NCBI GenBank assembly: GCA_963837775.1 | Contig: CAWIOX010000012.1 | Span: 1 to 25,153 of the forward strand | Origin: CAWIOX01 sp963837775 | Lineage (GTDB): Bacteria; Pseudomonadota; Gammaproteobacteria; Burkholderiales; Burkholderiaceae_D | Reading direction: 5' to 3' | Length of the DNA stretch: 25,153 nt | Shown here: piece by piece, positions 1-7,119 of the stretch | How positions within the stretch are numbered: position 1 is the first letter of the stretch | How the letters are laid out: each line of letters opens with the position of its first letter | Program-made: the position numbers and the translations under genes | The notes under the pieces: model-generated | Database searches by the model: none | What the model was told of the DNA's origin: nothing | The model's input: only the letters and a program-made list of their open reading frames with translations

Positions 1-271
1 GTTGGAAGTTGGACGCATGCATTAATAGTAATGCAGCAATGCCAAATTTGAACCGCTGTATGTTTATTCATTTTCAGCGGCGGCTGGCCGGCCGCCTGCT
101 TGTAGGGGAATCCTTACAAGTTTCTTACAGTGTTCCACTACAGCAGGGTTGCGTGAACGGCGATAGCCGCACCTGCATAATTTCCCCATACTTGCGTTCT
201 TAATATTATTTCGTCCGGCATGCCGCTGCGTGCCGCAGGCGTTATTTTTTTGCTTCTTAAAGGAGAATGAT

Positions 272-799
272 TTGTTATCCATCATTGAACAACTGTCAGC
301 CGTCAGCAAATCCAACTGCCAGGCCCGCCTTACCATGTTTGCCGCGTTGAACCAGACTGCCTTTGAAAGTGCGTCGCAACTGCTTGAATTGAATTTCGGC
401 GTGCTGAAAGCGTCGCTGGCAGAATCCGCAGCGCTCAACCAGCAACTTTTCTCCGCCAAAGATGCGCAGGAATTCTTGAATCTGACGGCAACCCATGCCC
501 AGCCTGAGGGGGAGAAAATGCTTTCCTACGGACATCGGGTAGCAGCTATCTTTTCCGCCACGCAAGCCGAGTTCGGCAAAGCAATTCAGGCCACCAGCAC
601 CGAGACCCGGCACAACGTGATGGCACTCGTCGACGAAGTTCTCAATAAGGCGCCGGCGGGTTCCGAGCCGGCTGTGTCGCTGGTGAAGTCCGCGATCGGC
701 AACGCCACTGCAGGCATGGAGTTATTGAACAAGGGAACGCAGCAAGCGTTTGGCGTGGTCAATGGCGCCGCGGCAAAGCCGGTGTCGAAGGCGGCGTAG
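272..799 (+). CDS. Phasin family protein (polyhydroxyalkanoate granule-associated)
   Basis: Phasins coat intracellular polyhydroxyalkanoate granules and influence their size and number. The product is about 175 residues, nearly all amphipathic helix rich in Ala, Gln and Glu, with no signal peptide, and it ends in an Ala/Lys/Pro tail (AAAKPVSKAA). This matches the Phasin_2 family in length and style; for example, it contains LTMFAALNQTAFESASQLLE near the N-terminus. I place the start at TTG 272, because an AAGGAG ribosome site lies about 7 bases upstream and the protein then opens MLSIIEQLSAVSKSN, typical of phasins. A longer frame from ATG 230 would add 14 atypical residues. The gene stands alone and is followed by a hairpin terminator at 859-892. 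Its presence suggests the host stores PHA. The family call is confident; the start codon is moderately so. Confidence 0.88.
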   Translation: MLSIIEQLSAVSKSNCQARLTMFAALNQTAFESASQLLELNFGVLKASLAESAALNQQLFSAKDAQEFLNLTATHAQPEGEKMLSYGHRVAAIFSATQAEFGKAIQATSTETRHNVMALVDEVLNKAPAGSEPAVSLVKSAIGNATAGMELLNKGTQQAFGVVNGAAAKPVSKAA

Positions 800-858
800 G
801 CAACCGAGGATTGCTGCCAGGCTGGCTTGGGTTTGCCGCAGCCGGACGATGCAGGATG

Positions 859-892
859 ATGGCAGGTACGCGTGGCGCACCTGTCATTTTTC
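859..892 (+). terminator. Rho-independent terminator of the phasin gene
   Basis: A nine-pair stem (ATGGCAGGT at 859-867 against ACCTGTCAT at 879-887, with one G-U pair) encloses an 11-base loop and runs into a T-rich tract (ATTTTTCATTTT). It starts 60 bases after the phasin stop and points in the direction of phasin transcription. Confidence 0.6.
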
Positions 893-953
893 ATTTTCAG
901 CGGTTGCCGCTATCCGATGGCGCCAGGCGGATCATCCGACCGGCCCCCAGGAT

Positions 954-1772
954 TTATTGCTGAATTGCACGGATGGTTGCCGCGCGTTTTTCCAGCGCCC
1001 TGGCCGTCTTTTCCCTCCCGGTCTTCCGGTAGAGGTCGGCCATGTTCTCAAGGTTCGAGGCGACGTCGGGATGGTCCGGGGCAAGGGCCTTCTCCCTGAT
1101 TGCCAGCGAACGCTTGTAGAGCGGTTCAGCCTGCGCATACCGGTTTTGGATGTGGTAGAGCAGCGCGAGATTGTTCAGCGTCGTGGCGACATCGGGATGA
1201 TCGGGGCCGAGTGCATTCTCCAGGATTGCCAGCGAGCGTCGGTAGAGCGGCTCGGCCAGCCTGTAACGGCCTTGGATGCGGTACAGCTCCGCAAAGTTAT
1301 TCAGGCTCGTGGCGACATCGGGATGATCCGGACCGAGGGCGTTTTTCCTGATCAGCAGTGAGCGCTTGTAGAGTTGTTCGGCCTGCGCGTAATGGCCCTG
1401 CGCGTGGTACAGCACGGCGAGATTGTTCAAGTTCGTGGCGACATCGGAATGCTCCGGACCGAGGATGCTTTCCATGATTGCCAGCGAGCGCTTGTAGAGC
1501 GGCTCGGCCTGCGCGTAATTGCCTTGGTTGCGGTACAGCTCAGCGAGGTTGTTCAGGCTGGTGGCCACATTGAGATGGTCGGGGCCCACTTCCTGCACCG
1601 CAACATTGAGCGCAATTTTCGCCACCACAATGGCGTGGTCATAACGCCCTTGCTGATAGAGTGACACGATCTCGCTGTTCAGGGTATCCCATTCAACCTC
1701 TTGCGCATCGGACCGCGCACTCATGCCTAGCCCGAATACAAACGCCAGGGATACCATCATGAGCTTTTTCAT
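954..1772 (-). CDS. Secreted tetratricopeptide repeat protein (kinesin light chain-type TPR)
   Basis: The 272-residue protein has an N-terminal signal peptide (MKKLMMVSLAFVFGLGMSARSDA, residues 1-23), a short degenerate repeat (about 28-62), and five consecutive 42-residue units. The units start at residues 63, 105, 147, 189 and 231 and fill the protein exactly to its last residue. Each carries the kinesin-light-chain TPR pattern (GPDHPDVATSLNNLA, then LY..QGRYAQAEPLYKRSLAI). Such repeats form superhelical protein-binding scaffolds, so a periplasmic or envelope adaptor is likely, but the partner is unknown. There is no catalytic domain. The ATG at 1772 is preceded by a strong GTGGAGGG ribosome site. 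The gene sits downstream of, and parallel to, two Crp/Fnr genes but is separated from them by about 200 bases, so it is probably transcribed on its own. The last unit has drifted most (TGREKTARALEKRAATIRAIQQ), as is usual for a capping repeat. Confidence 0.85.
   Translation of the reverse strand: MKKLMMVSLAFVFGLGMSARSDAQEVEWDTLNSEIVSLYQQGRYDHAIVVAKIALNVAVQEVGPDHLNVATSLNNLAELYRNQGNYAQAEPLYKRSLAIMESILGPEHSDVATNLNNLAVLYHAQGHYAQAEQLYKRSLLIRKNALGPDHPDVATSLNNFAELYRIQGRYRLAEPLYRRSLAILENALGPDHPDVATTLNNLALLYHIQNRYAQAEPLYKRSLAIREKALAPDHPDVASNLENMADLYRKTGREKTARALEKRAATIRAIQQ
957..1586 (-). repeat. Five tandem 126-bp in-gene repeats encoding TPR units
   Basis: Five 126-bp units lie head to tail on the minus strand, recognisable on the plus strand by recurring gtggcgacatcgggatg-like segments. 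They correspond one-to-one to the 42-residue TPR units. DNA similarity between units is high enough to allow unit gain or loss by recombination. Confidence 0.8.
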
Positions 1773-1974
1773 ATGAGCCCTCCACCTCTTTATCGACGTG
1801 ACTTCATATCCATACCAGGAATGGATGTGAGAAAAAACAATGGCTTTAGTTGAAAACTAGCCTGTTTTTTTCCTTGCGTATTGACGTTGGCTCAATATCG
1901 GTTTGAAAAACGCGGGTTAATTGAGGTTGGCAATGCGCTGCCGTCGATAAAAAACGCTTGCCGTCACATCTGCA

Positions 1975-2691
1975 TCAAGAGCCGGGATCCATCATCCGGG
2001 CGTAGATTGCATTGTCGGCTTGGTAACATCCGCAGGACGCGGCTTCCAGAGCGCGGCGGTCGAGAATCGTGATGTCTCCGCGGCTATAGCTGATCAGTTT
2101 GCGATTTTGCAGCGAAGTGGCGGCCTTGGTGACGCCGACGCGCCGCACCCCCAGCAGGTAGGCCAGGAATTCGTGCGTGACATGAAACTGGTCCGAGTGC
2201 GCCCGGTCCTGCGTCATCAAGAGCCAACGGGCGAGACGCGCCTCTACCATATGGAAATGGGTGCAGGCCGCCGTCTGCGCGAGTTGGCCCATCATCACAT
2301 AGAGGTAGCGCTTCAACAGCTGTTGCAGCGGCAGACTCAGTTCAAGTTCGCGGTGAAACAGCGCCGTGTCCATGCGTAGTGCCGGGCCTTTGCCCTGCAC
2401 CAGGGCATGCAGCGGCGAAACATCCACCCCGAGTATGAGCGGGATCCCGAGCATGCCTTCGTCGCCGACCAAGCCCACTTCCAGGCTGGCGCAGCCATCG
2501 ATTGGCCTGGTCAGTGAAATGAAACTTCCCGTGGGAAAGTAAACATGGCGAATGCGCTCGCCCGGATCGGCCAGCACCTCGGCAAACGCCAGTTCGACCG
2601 TCTCGCAGCCAGCCAGAAAACGCTGATGGTCTTTGCGGGGCAAGGCCGCCAGCAGTCGATTGGCAGTAGGGGCAGGCTTGATGGGCGGCAC
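1975..2691 (-). CDS. Crp/Fnr family transcriptional regulator (first of a tandem pair)
   Basis: This 238-residue protein has an N-terminal cyclic-nucleotide-binding-like beta-barrel (about residues 15-130, including RIRHVYFPTGSFISL and VGDEGMLGIPLILG) and a C-terminal winged helix-turn-helix (about 160-220, HVTHEFLAYLLGVRRVGVTK, then SRGDITILDRRALE). Family members bind palindromic DNA as dimers. The N-terminus lacks the cysteine cluster that would ligate an Fe-S centre, and the cAMP-contact residues of true Crp are not obvious, so the signal is unknown. The start is GTG 2691, six bases after AGGAGAG. It belongs to the divergent Burkholderiales group opening with NRLLAALP, as does its neighbour at 2942-3700, with which it shares overall layout and a (V)RR.GVT recognition helix. 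A palindrome at 2834-2847 upstream may be its operator. Confidence 0.88.
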   Translation of the reverse strand: MPPIKPAPTANRLLAALPRKDHQRFLAGCETVELAFAEVLADPGERIRHVYFPTGSFISLTRPIDGCASLEVGLVGDEGMLGIPLILGVDVSPLHALVQGKGPALRMDTALFHRELELSLPLQQLLKRYLYVMMGQLAQTAACTHFHMVEARLARWLLMTQDRAHSDQFHVTHEFLAYLLGVRRVGVTKAATSLQNRKLISYSRGDITILDRRALEAASCGCYQADNAIYARMMDPGS

Positions 2692-2833
2692 GTGGTCTCT
2701 CCTGGTATTGGGGAAGCCGGTAAGCGCCGCACGGAGATGTGGCGATGCAATCCCGATGTGGGATGTGCACCAGAGGCGAACGGCTTTCCCACGATGGACC
2801 CTTTGCAGGCTAGAGTGAAACCTGCCGATTGTC

Positions 2834-2847
2834 TGTGCGTTAGCACA
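2834..2847. promoter_or_regulatory. Candidate Crp/Fnr-type operator upstream of the first regulator
   Basis: The palindrome TGTGC-GTTA-GCACA has perfect 5-bp arms with a 4-bp centre. It lies about 143 bases upstream of the GTG start of the regulator at 1975-2691. It resembles the TGTACG-ATAG-CGTACA site upstream of the second regulator, which makes a shared Crp/Fnr-type operator plausible, but no footprint is known. Confidence 0.35.
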
Positions 2848-2941
2848 CCGAGTGCGCGGGCCGGGCGGTGAATTGCTTGATCTTGAAAAACGCCAATAAA
2901 TTCATGGGCTTGGCGCAGCCAACAAGCGGGCAACTGCCTTT

Positions 2942-3700
2942 TCAGGATGATGGAACGATTGCGTCCGGCAGCAGGCGATCGGATTCCTTCCTGACCACGG
3001 CGTAGCACTCGCAAGCCCGCGCCTCCAGGCCCGCCCGGTCGAGCACGGTGATGTGGCCGCGGCGGTACTCGATCAAGCCGGCCCGGTGCAATTTTCCGGC
3101 AGCCTCGGTGACGCCTTCGCGGCGCACCCCGAGCATGTTGGCGATCAGCTCCTGTGTCATGGCCAGTTCGTTCGAAGGCAGGCGGTCCAGGCTGAGCAGC
3201 AGCCAGCGACACAGTTGCTGGTCCACCGTATGATGCCGATTGCACGCCGCCGTCTGCCCCATTTGCGTCAGCAGCGACTGCGTGTAATGCAGCAACAGGT
3301 GGTTGAAAGCGCCGCTGCGCCGTCCGCCGAAGCGATTGAATTGGCTCTTGAGAACCGGCCTGCGGAGCCGGTAAGCATGGCCGGCGCTTTGCACGACGGC
3401 GCGGTTGGTCGTGGTTTCGCCGCCCATGAACAGGGAGACGCCGACAATTCCCTCGTTGCCGATCACGGCGATTTCGGCCGATGCGCCATCCTCCATGACA
3501 TACAACAGGGACACGATGCAGGTGATGGGGAAATAGACGTGACGCATCCGGGCGCCGGACTCATGCAGCACGTGACCGAGCGGCATCGAAACCAGTTCCA
3601 GGTGCGGGAACAGGCGTGCAAATTCTTCCGCCGGCAGGGCGGCAAGCAGGTGATTCTGGCGGGGATCGTGAGGATCTGGCATGCGCAATCTTTCATGCAT
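2942..3700 (-). CDS. Crp/Fnr family transcriptional regulator (second of a tandem pair)
   Basis: The 252-residue protein has the same two-domain layout as its neighbour: an effector-binding barrel (about residues 25-150, with RMRHVYFPITCIVSLLYVM and AVIGNEGIVGVSLFMGGE) and a C-terminal helix-turn-helix (about 175-235, AMTQELIANMLGVRREGVTE, then YRRGHITVLDRAGLE). It probably binds DNA as a dimer and responds to an unidentified signal; no Fnr-type cysteine cluster is seen. Two in-frame ATGs are possible, at 3700 and at 3682 (MPDPHDPRQNHLLAALP). The second matches the usual N-terminus of this group, but neither has a strong ribosome site. A near-perfect 16-bp palindrome about 90 bases upstream suggests autoregulation. 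The pair probably arose by duplication. Confidence 0.88.
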   Translation of the reverse strand: MHERLRMPDPHDPRQNHLLAALPAEEFARLFPHLELVSMPLGHVLHESGARMRHVYFPITCIVSLLYVMEDGASAEIAVIGNEGIVGVSLFMGGETTTNRAVVQSAGHAYRLRRPVLKSQFNRFGGRRSGAFNHLLLHYTQSLLTQMGQTAACNRHHTVDQQLCRWLLLSLDRLPSNELAMTQELIANMLGVRREGVTEAAGKLHRAGLIEYRRGHITVLDRAGLEARACECYAVVRKESDRLLPDAIVPSS

Positions 3701-3789
3701 CAGCCGCGATTGAACAATATCGTCGATGCAACTGAGTGGAATGGCCGTTGCAAGCCGTCATAAGCCGTGCAGGCCATCGAATTTCATAA

Positions 3790-3805
3790 TGTACGATAGC
3801 GTACA
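3790..3805. promoter_or_regulatory. 16-bp palindromic operator upstream of the second Crp/Fnr gene
   Basis: TGTACG-ATAG-CGTACA has perfect 6-bp arms and a 4-bp spacer, the geometry expected for a Crp/Fnr-family dimer. It lies 90-105 bases upstream of the start at 3700. Autoregulation is inferred from position and shape only. Confidence 0.5.
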
Positions 3806-4335
3806 GACGCAACAATGAATCCAGCGCAAACCGCATCGATTTAAAACAGAAAATGAGGATCGGCCAGACACGCTGCGCAAGCAACGGCCGGCTGCGCGTT
3901 CGCTGCGAGCCATGGCTTAACGCAGGAGCGTCCGCCTTCGGCACTGCCGGTCTTCAGTAGTGGAACGTGTGTACTGTGGCGATAAGTGGGCTGCCGCACG
4001 GAACGCCGAACGCATTGCCAGTATCTTGACGTCATTCGCTGCAACCATTCAATGGGCGAATTTTGCGAGTCCGGCAGTATTTCCATCTAGGCAGATACCT
4101 TGACGATCAATCCGGATCGGTTTGCCAGCCTGTCACTGAAAACCAGGCTGCCAGGCTGCGTCATTGAGCGGCAGACACTTTGGCGGCGGCAATCGCACAG
4201 GAATTTATTGCTTTGTAGTATTTGCTCAAAAACTGGCTATCATGGCCTTTGTGGATGGACGCTATACCGGTCCCACATAGCGTATGTCGTGGATGTCAGA
4301 AAAGTTAATGCTGCGGAACATGATAGAGGACAGCA
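3806..4335. other. Intergenic stretch without a convincing gene
   Basis: About 530 bases separate the upstream operator of the second Crp/Fnr gene from the GGDEF-EAL gene. Short open frames exist on both strands, but none has a recognisable protein, a ribosome site or plausible codon use. A small palindrome, ACATA-GCG-TATGT, lies at 4275-4287, about 50 bases before the GGDEF-EAL start, and could be part of its promoter. No transposon end or RNA gene was recognised. Confidence 0.5.
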
Positions 4336-6018
4336 ATGAGCAAAAATGACGGTGACGGCGCTTCTGATGCCGGTGCCCCAGGTCTGCCGGGCGTGTCACA
4401 TCAGCACCTGGACGGCGCGCCAGATAACGTCGGAGCAGACATCGCACACAGGGAAAACACCGTCATTGCCGCTGTGGCGGCCGTTCTGCGCCGCGAGAAA
4501 ATAGCCGCTGCGCGCGAAGACGCCGCCGGCCTGCGCGAAGCGGGCATTGCTGCGCGTGAGCAGGAACTGCGCGCGGCACAAGCCATACTGGCAACGTCCG
4601 ACGATCACATGCTGATGCTGCGGCAGGCCAATGCCCATCTGGTCATCGCTACCGTGAATGCACACAAACTGGCCGAACAGGTCAAAACGGCGACAGTCCA
4701 GCTGGATCATCTGGCCTACCACGATGCACTCACCGATTTGCCTAACCGGGTGCTGCTGCAAGACCGGCTTGGCCAGGCAATCGAGCTGGCCCGTCGACAA
4801 GGCCGGCAACTGGCGGTGATGTATATCGACCTGGATCGATTCAAGCACATCAACGACTCCCTGGGGCATGCGATTGGCGACCAACTGCTGCAGTCGGTCG
4901 CGCATTGCCTGGTGGCTTGCGTGCGCCACTCGGATACCGTCAGTCGCCAGGGCGGCGATGAATTCGTGCTGCTGCTGGCCTCGATTGAGCACGCCGAAGA
5001 CGCGGCAATCTTTGCGCAAAAGATGCTTGCAGCGCTCGCGCAGCCTCATCGCATCGACTGCCACAATCTCCATATCAGCGTGAGCATTGGCATCAGCATC
5101 TACCCTGACGATGGCCAGGATGCGGAAGCCCTGCTCAAGAGTGCGGATACTGCGATGTATTTTGCCAAGGAGAACGGACGCAACAATTACAAATTTTTCG
5201 AGCAGGACATGAACGTCAGGGCGGTGCGGCGGCAATCGATCGAAGCCAGCCTGCGCGGTGCACTGGCGCAGCAGGAATTTGTGCTGCACTACCAGCCGAA
5301 AATACATCTGCGCAGCGGCGCGATGGTCGGCGTCGAGGCGCTCATCCGCTGGCAGCATCCGGAACGCGGGCTGTTGCCGCCGGCGCAGTTCGTGCCGATC
5401 GCCGAAGATAGCGGCCTGATCCTGCCGATCGGCCGCTGGGTGCTGCGTGAAGCCTGCCGTCAGGCCCAAGCTTGGCGCCAAGCCGGCCTGCCGCCGCTGA
5501 CCATCGCAGTCAACACTTCCGCGCTTGAGTTCCGGGCCAAGGATTTTCTCGAAAATCTGCGCGCGACGCTGAAGGATACCGGCCTGGAGCCGCACTTTCT
5601 GGAGCTCGAATTGACCGAAAGCATCCTGATGCAGGACGCCGAGGCGACCAATGCGGTGCTGCATGCGCTGGCAGGCATGGGGGTGCAGCTTGCCATCGAT
5701 GACTTCGGCACCGGCTATTCCAGCCTGAGTTATCTGCGGCGGTTTCCGATCGACACCCTGAAGATCGACCAGTCGTTCGTCAAACAGATCACCAGCAATC
5801 CGGATGACGCCACCATCGTCAGCGCCGTGATCAGCATGGGCAAAAGCCTCCAGAAGCGCGTGATTGCGGAGGGCGTGGAAACCCCGGAGCAGCATGCATT
5901 TCTGCTGGCCCGGCATTGCGACGAGGGCCAGGGCAACTATTTCGGCCGTCCGATGGCGGCAGAGGCGCTGGCGACCTTGCTGCGCAGTGGCGCATCATTC
6001 GGCCTGGCCGATGCATGA
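4336..6018 (+). CDS. GGDEF-EAL protein (diguanylate cyclase / c-di-GMP phosphodiesterase)
   Basis: This 560-residue cytoplasmic protein combines domains that make and break cyclic di-GMP. Residues 1-120 are a soluble, probably coiled-coil region with no membrane segment. The GGDEF domain (about 125-290) has an intact active site G206-G-D-E-F210 and an intact inhibitory I-site (R197xxD200) five residues before it. The EAL domain (about 305-545) keeps E334-A-L, the N of AVNTSALEF, the E of LELTES, DDFGTGYSSL, the K of LKIDQSF and the E of AEGVE, so both activities look possible. The terminal motif reads QGNYFGRP where QGYYF or QGYLF is usual, a minor change. The start ATG follows AGAGGA with a six-base gap. 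The input signal is unknown, and the gene appears monocistronic. Confidence 0.93.
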   Translation: MSKNDGDGASDAGAPGLPGVSHQHLDGAPDNVGADIAHRENTVIAAVAAVLRREKIAAAREDAAGLREAGIAAREQELRAAQAILATSDDHMLMLRQANAHLVIATVNAHKLAEQVKTATVQLDHLAYHDALTDLPNRVLLQDRLGQAIELARRQGRQLAVMYIDLDRFKHINDSLGHAIGDQLLQSVAHCLVACVRHSDTVSRQGGDEFVLLLASIEHAEDAAIFAQKMLAALAQPHRIDCHNLHISVSIGISIYPDDGQDAEALLKSADTAMYFAKENGRNNYKFFEQDMNVRAVRRQSIEASLRGALAQQEFVLHYQPKIHLRSGAMVGVEALIRWQHPERGLLPPAQFVPIAEDSGLILPIGRWVLREACRQAQAWRQAGLPPLTIAVNTSALEFRAKDFLENLRATLKDTGLEPHFLELELTESILMQDAEATNAVLHALAGMGVQLAIDDFGTGYSSLSYLRRFPIDTLKIDQSFVKQITSNPDDATIVSAVISMGKSLQKRVIAEGVETPEQHAFLLARHCDEGQGNYFGRPMAAEALATLLRSGASFGLADA

Positions 6019-6092
6019 TCCGCGCATTTTTAATCCCGGGCGGATTGTGCGATTAGGGAAATATCGGGAGTATCACTAAAAATCCCCAGTCT

Positions 6093-6144
6093 GCCGCACG
6101 GTTTCATTGGCATTTTAAAAATACACGGTGGAGTATATTTTCAT
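6093..6144 (+). repeat. Dispersed 52-nt intergenic repeat, copy 1
   Basis: This stretch begins GCCGCACGGTTTCATTGGC and ends with GTATATTTTCAT. It aligns without gaps to 12169-12220, with 43 of 52 positions identical by hand count, and weaker similarity continues about 25 bases to the left. It contains an imperfect inverted repeat (AAAATACAC / GTATATTTT). This copy lies between the convergent GGDEF-EAL gene and eutC. Its function is unknown. Confidence 0.6.
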
Positions 6145-6220
6145 CGCCAAAACATGTCCGGAGACGGCGGGGAGGCGGCGCCAGCAAGAAATCGCCTGCC
6201 TTGGGCGCTGGAGGCGGCAC

Positions 6221-7013
6221 CTATTCCAGCAGGAAATTCTTCTGCGGCGCCGCCAGCAGGCCGGGGTCGCCTGCGGTTTCATCCTTGAGCTCGACGCCGG
6301 ACAGTTGCCGCCGGTGCGCCTCCGACAGCAGGTAGTGCAGCTTGTAGGCGGCGTCTTCATAGCGCAGCCCGGCCGGGCGCACGTTGGAGATGCAGTTGCG
6401 GCTGGCGTCGGTCAGCCCGACCTGCGGCATCCAGGTCAGGTACAGGCCCATGCTGTCGGGCGAGCTCAGTCCCGGCCGTTCGCCGATCAGCACCACCACC
6501 GCCTTCGCGCCCAGCAGTGCGGCCACTTCGTCGCCGACCGCGACCCGCCCCTGCTCGACGATGGTGAGTCGGCGCGATAGCCCAGTTTTCGGCCGCGATG
6601 CGGCGCTGCAGGAGCGCCAGGAAGGGCGCGGCGTTCTGCTCGATCGCCAGTGCCGACAGGCCGTCGACCACCACGAACGCGAGGTCGTAGCGGCGCGCCG
6701 GCTGCGGATTTTCCCGGGTTTCGAGTGCTTCCAGTGTCTGCCGGGATGCGGCGTCGAGCCGGCGCCCCAGGTCGGGGCGCTGCAGGTAGATGTTGCGGTC
6801 GGCGGCGGCGCTGTGCAGTGTCAGCACTTCATGTCCGGTCAGTTCTGCGCATAGCGCGGGCACGTCCAGCGCCAGGTGCACCGCGTCGCGCGCCTTCGCA
6901 TGCGCCAGCTGGAATGCCAGTTGCGGATCGGTCGGCAGGCTCACGCCGGCCCGCCCGAGCGCGATGCGGGCATCGGTGAACTGGCGCAGCGCTTGCCACG
7001 GATTGGCGATGAC
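6221..7013 (-). pseudogene. eutC: Ethanolamine ammonia-lyase small subunit EutC, frameshifted and without a usable start
   Basis: EutC pairs with EutB to form the adenosylcobalamin-dependent lyase that converts ethanolamine to acetaldehyde and ammonia. Nearly the whole protein is recognisable in two frames. The first reads VIANPWQALRQFTDARIALG at 7013 through IAAENWAIAP near 6570. The second reads from VEQGRVAVGDEVAALLGAKA to the C-terminus KNFLLE at 6221. A +1 shift at about 6566-6571 separates them. Upstream, the conserved N-terminal frame is open back to a TGA at 7110-7112 but holds no ATG, GTG or TTG, because a REP-like element (7021-7060) occupies the place where the start should be. Removing one C from the C7 run there would connect to ATG 7077. 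The first in-frame start is GTG 6944, which loses about 23 conserved residues. Either this is a decayed gene or two single-base errors affect it. Confidence 0.85.
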
Positions 7014-7020
7014 TGGTGCT

Positions 7021-7060
7021 CCCCTCGCCCGCTGGCGGGAGAGGGGCGGGGGGGTGAGGG
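7021..7060 (-). repeat. REP-like palindromic element A at the eutC 5' end
   Basis: On the minus strand this reads CCCTCACCCCCCCGCCCC followed by a hairpin of CTCTCCCGC and GCGGGCGAG type. It resembles the short CCCTCACCC-headed intergenic repeats scattered in many proteobacterial genomes. It is an inverted counterpart of the element at 7127-7167, about 66 bases away, so the two form a BIME-like pair. It replaces the expected start region of eutC. Confidence 0.65.
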
Positions 7061-7119
7061 AGGTCGTTTGGCGGCATGGTGTGTGATTTTTTAGGTTGTA
7101 AGTGCATTTTCAGGCCCAA

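Noticed and set aside
957..1586. Regularly spaced repeats that could suggest a CRISPR array
   Set aside because: The 126-bp units are coding and translate into TPR motifs with no unique spacers.
3841..4086. An 81-codon frame in the large intergenic gap
   Set aside because: No ribosome site, no known motif and atypical composition; not enough to call a gene.
4396..5916. A 506-codon open frame opposite the GGDEF-EAL gene
   Set aside because: It is a mirror frame of a clear GGDEF-EAL gene, with no recognisable domain, caused by high GC codon bias.
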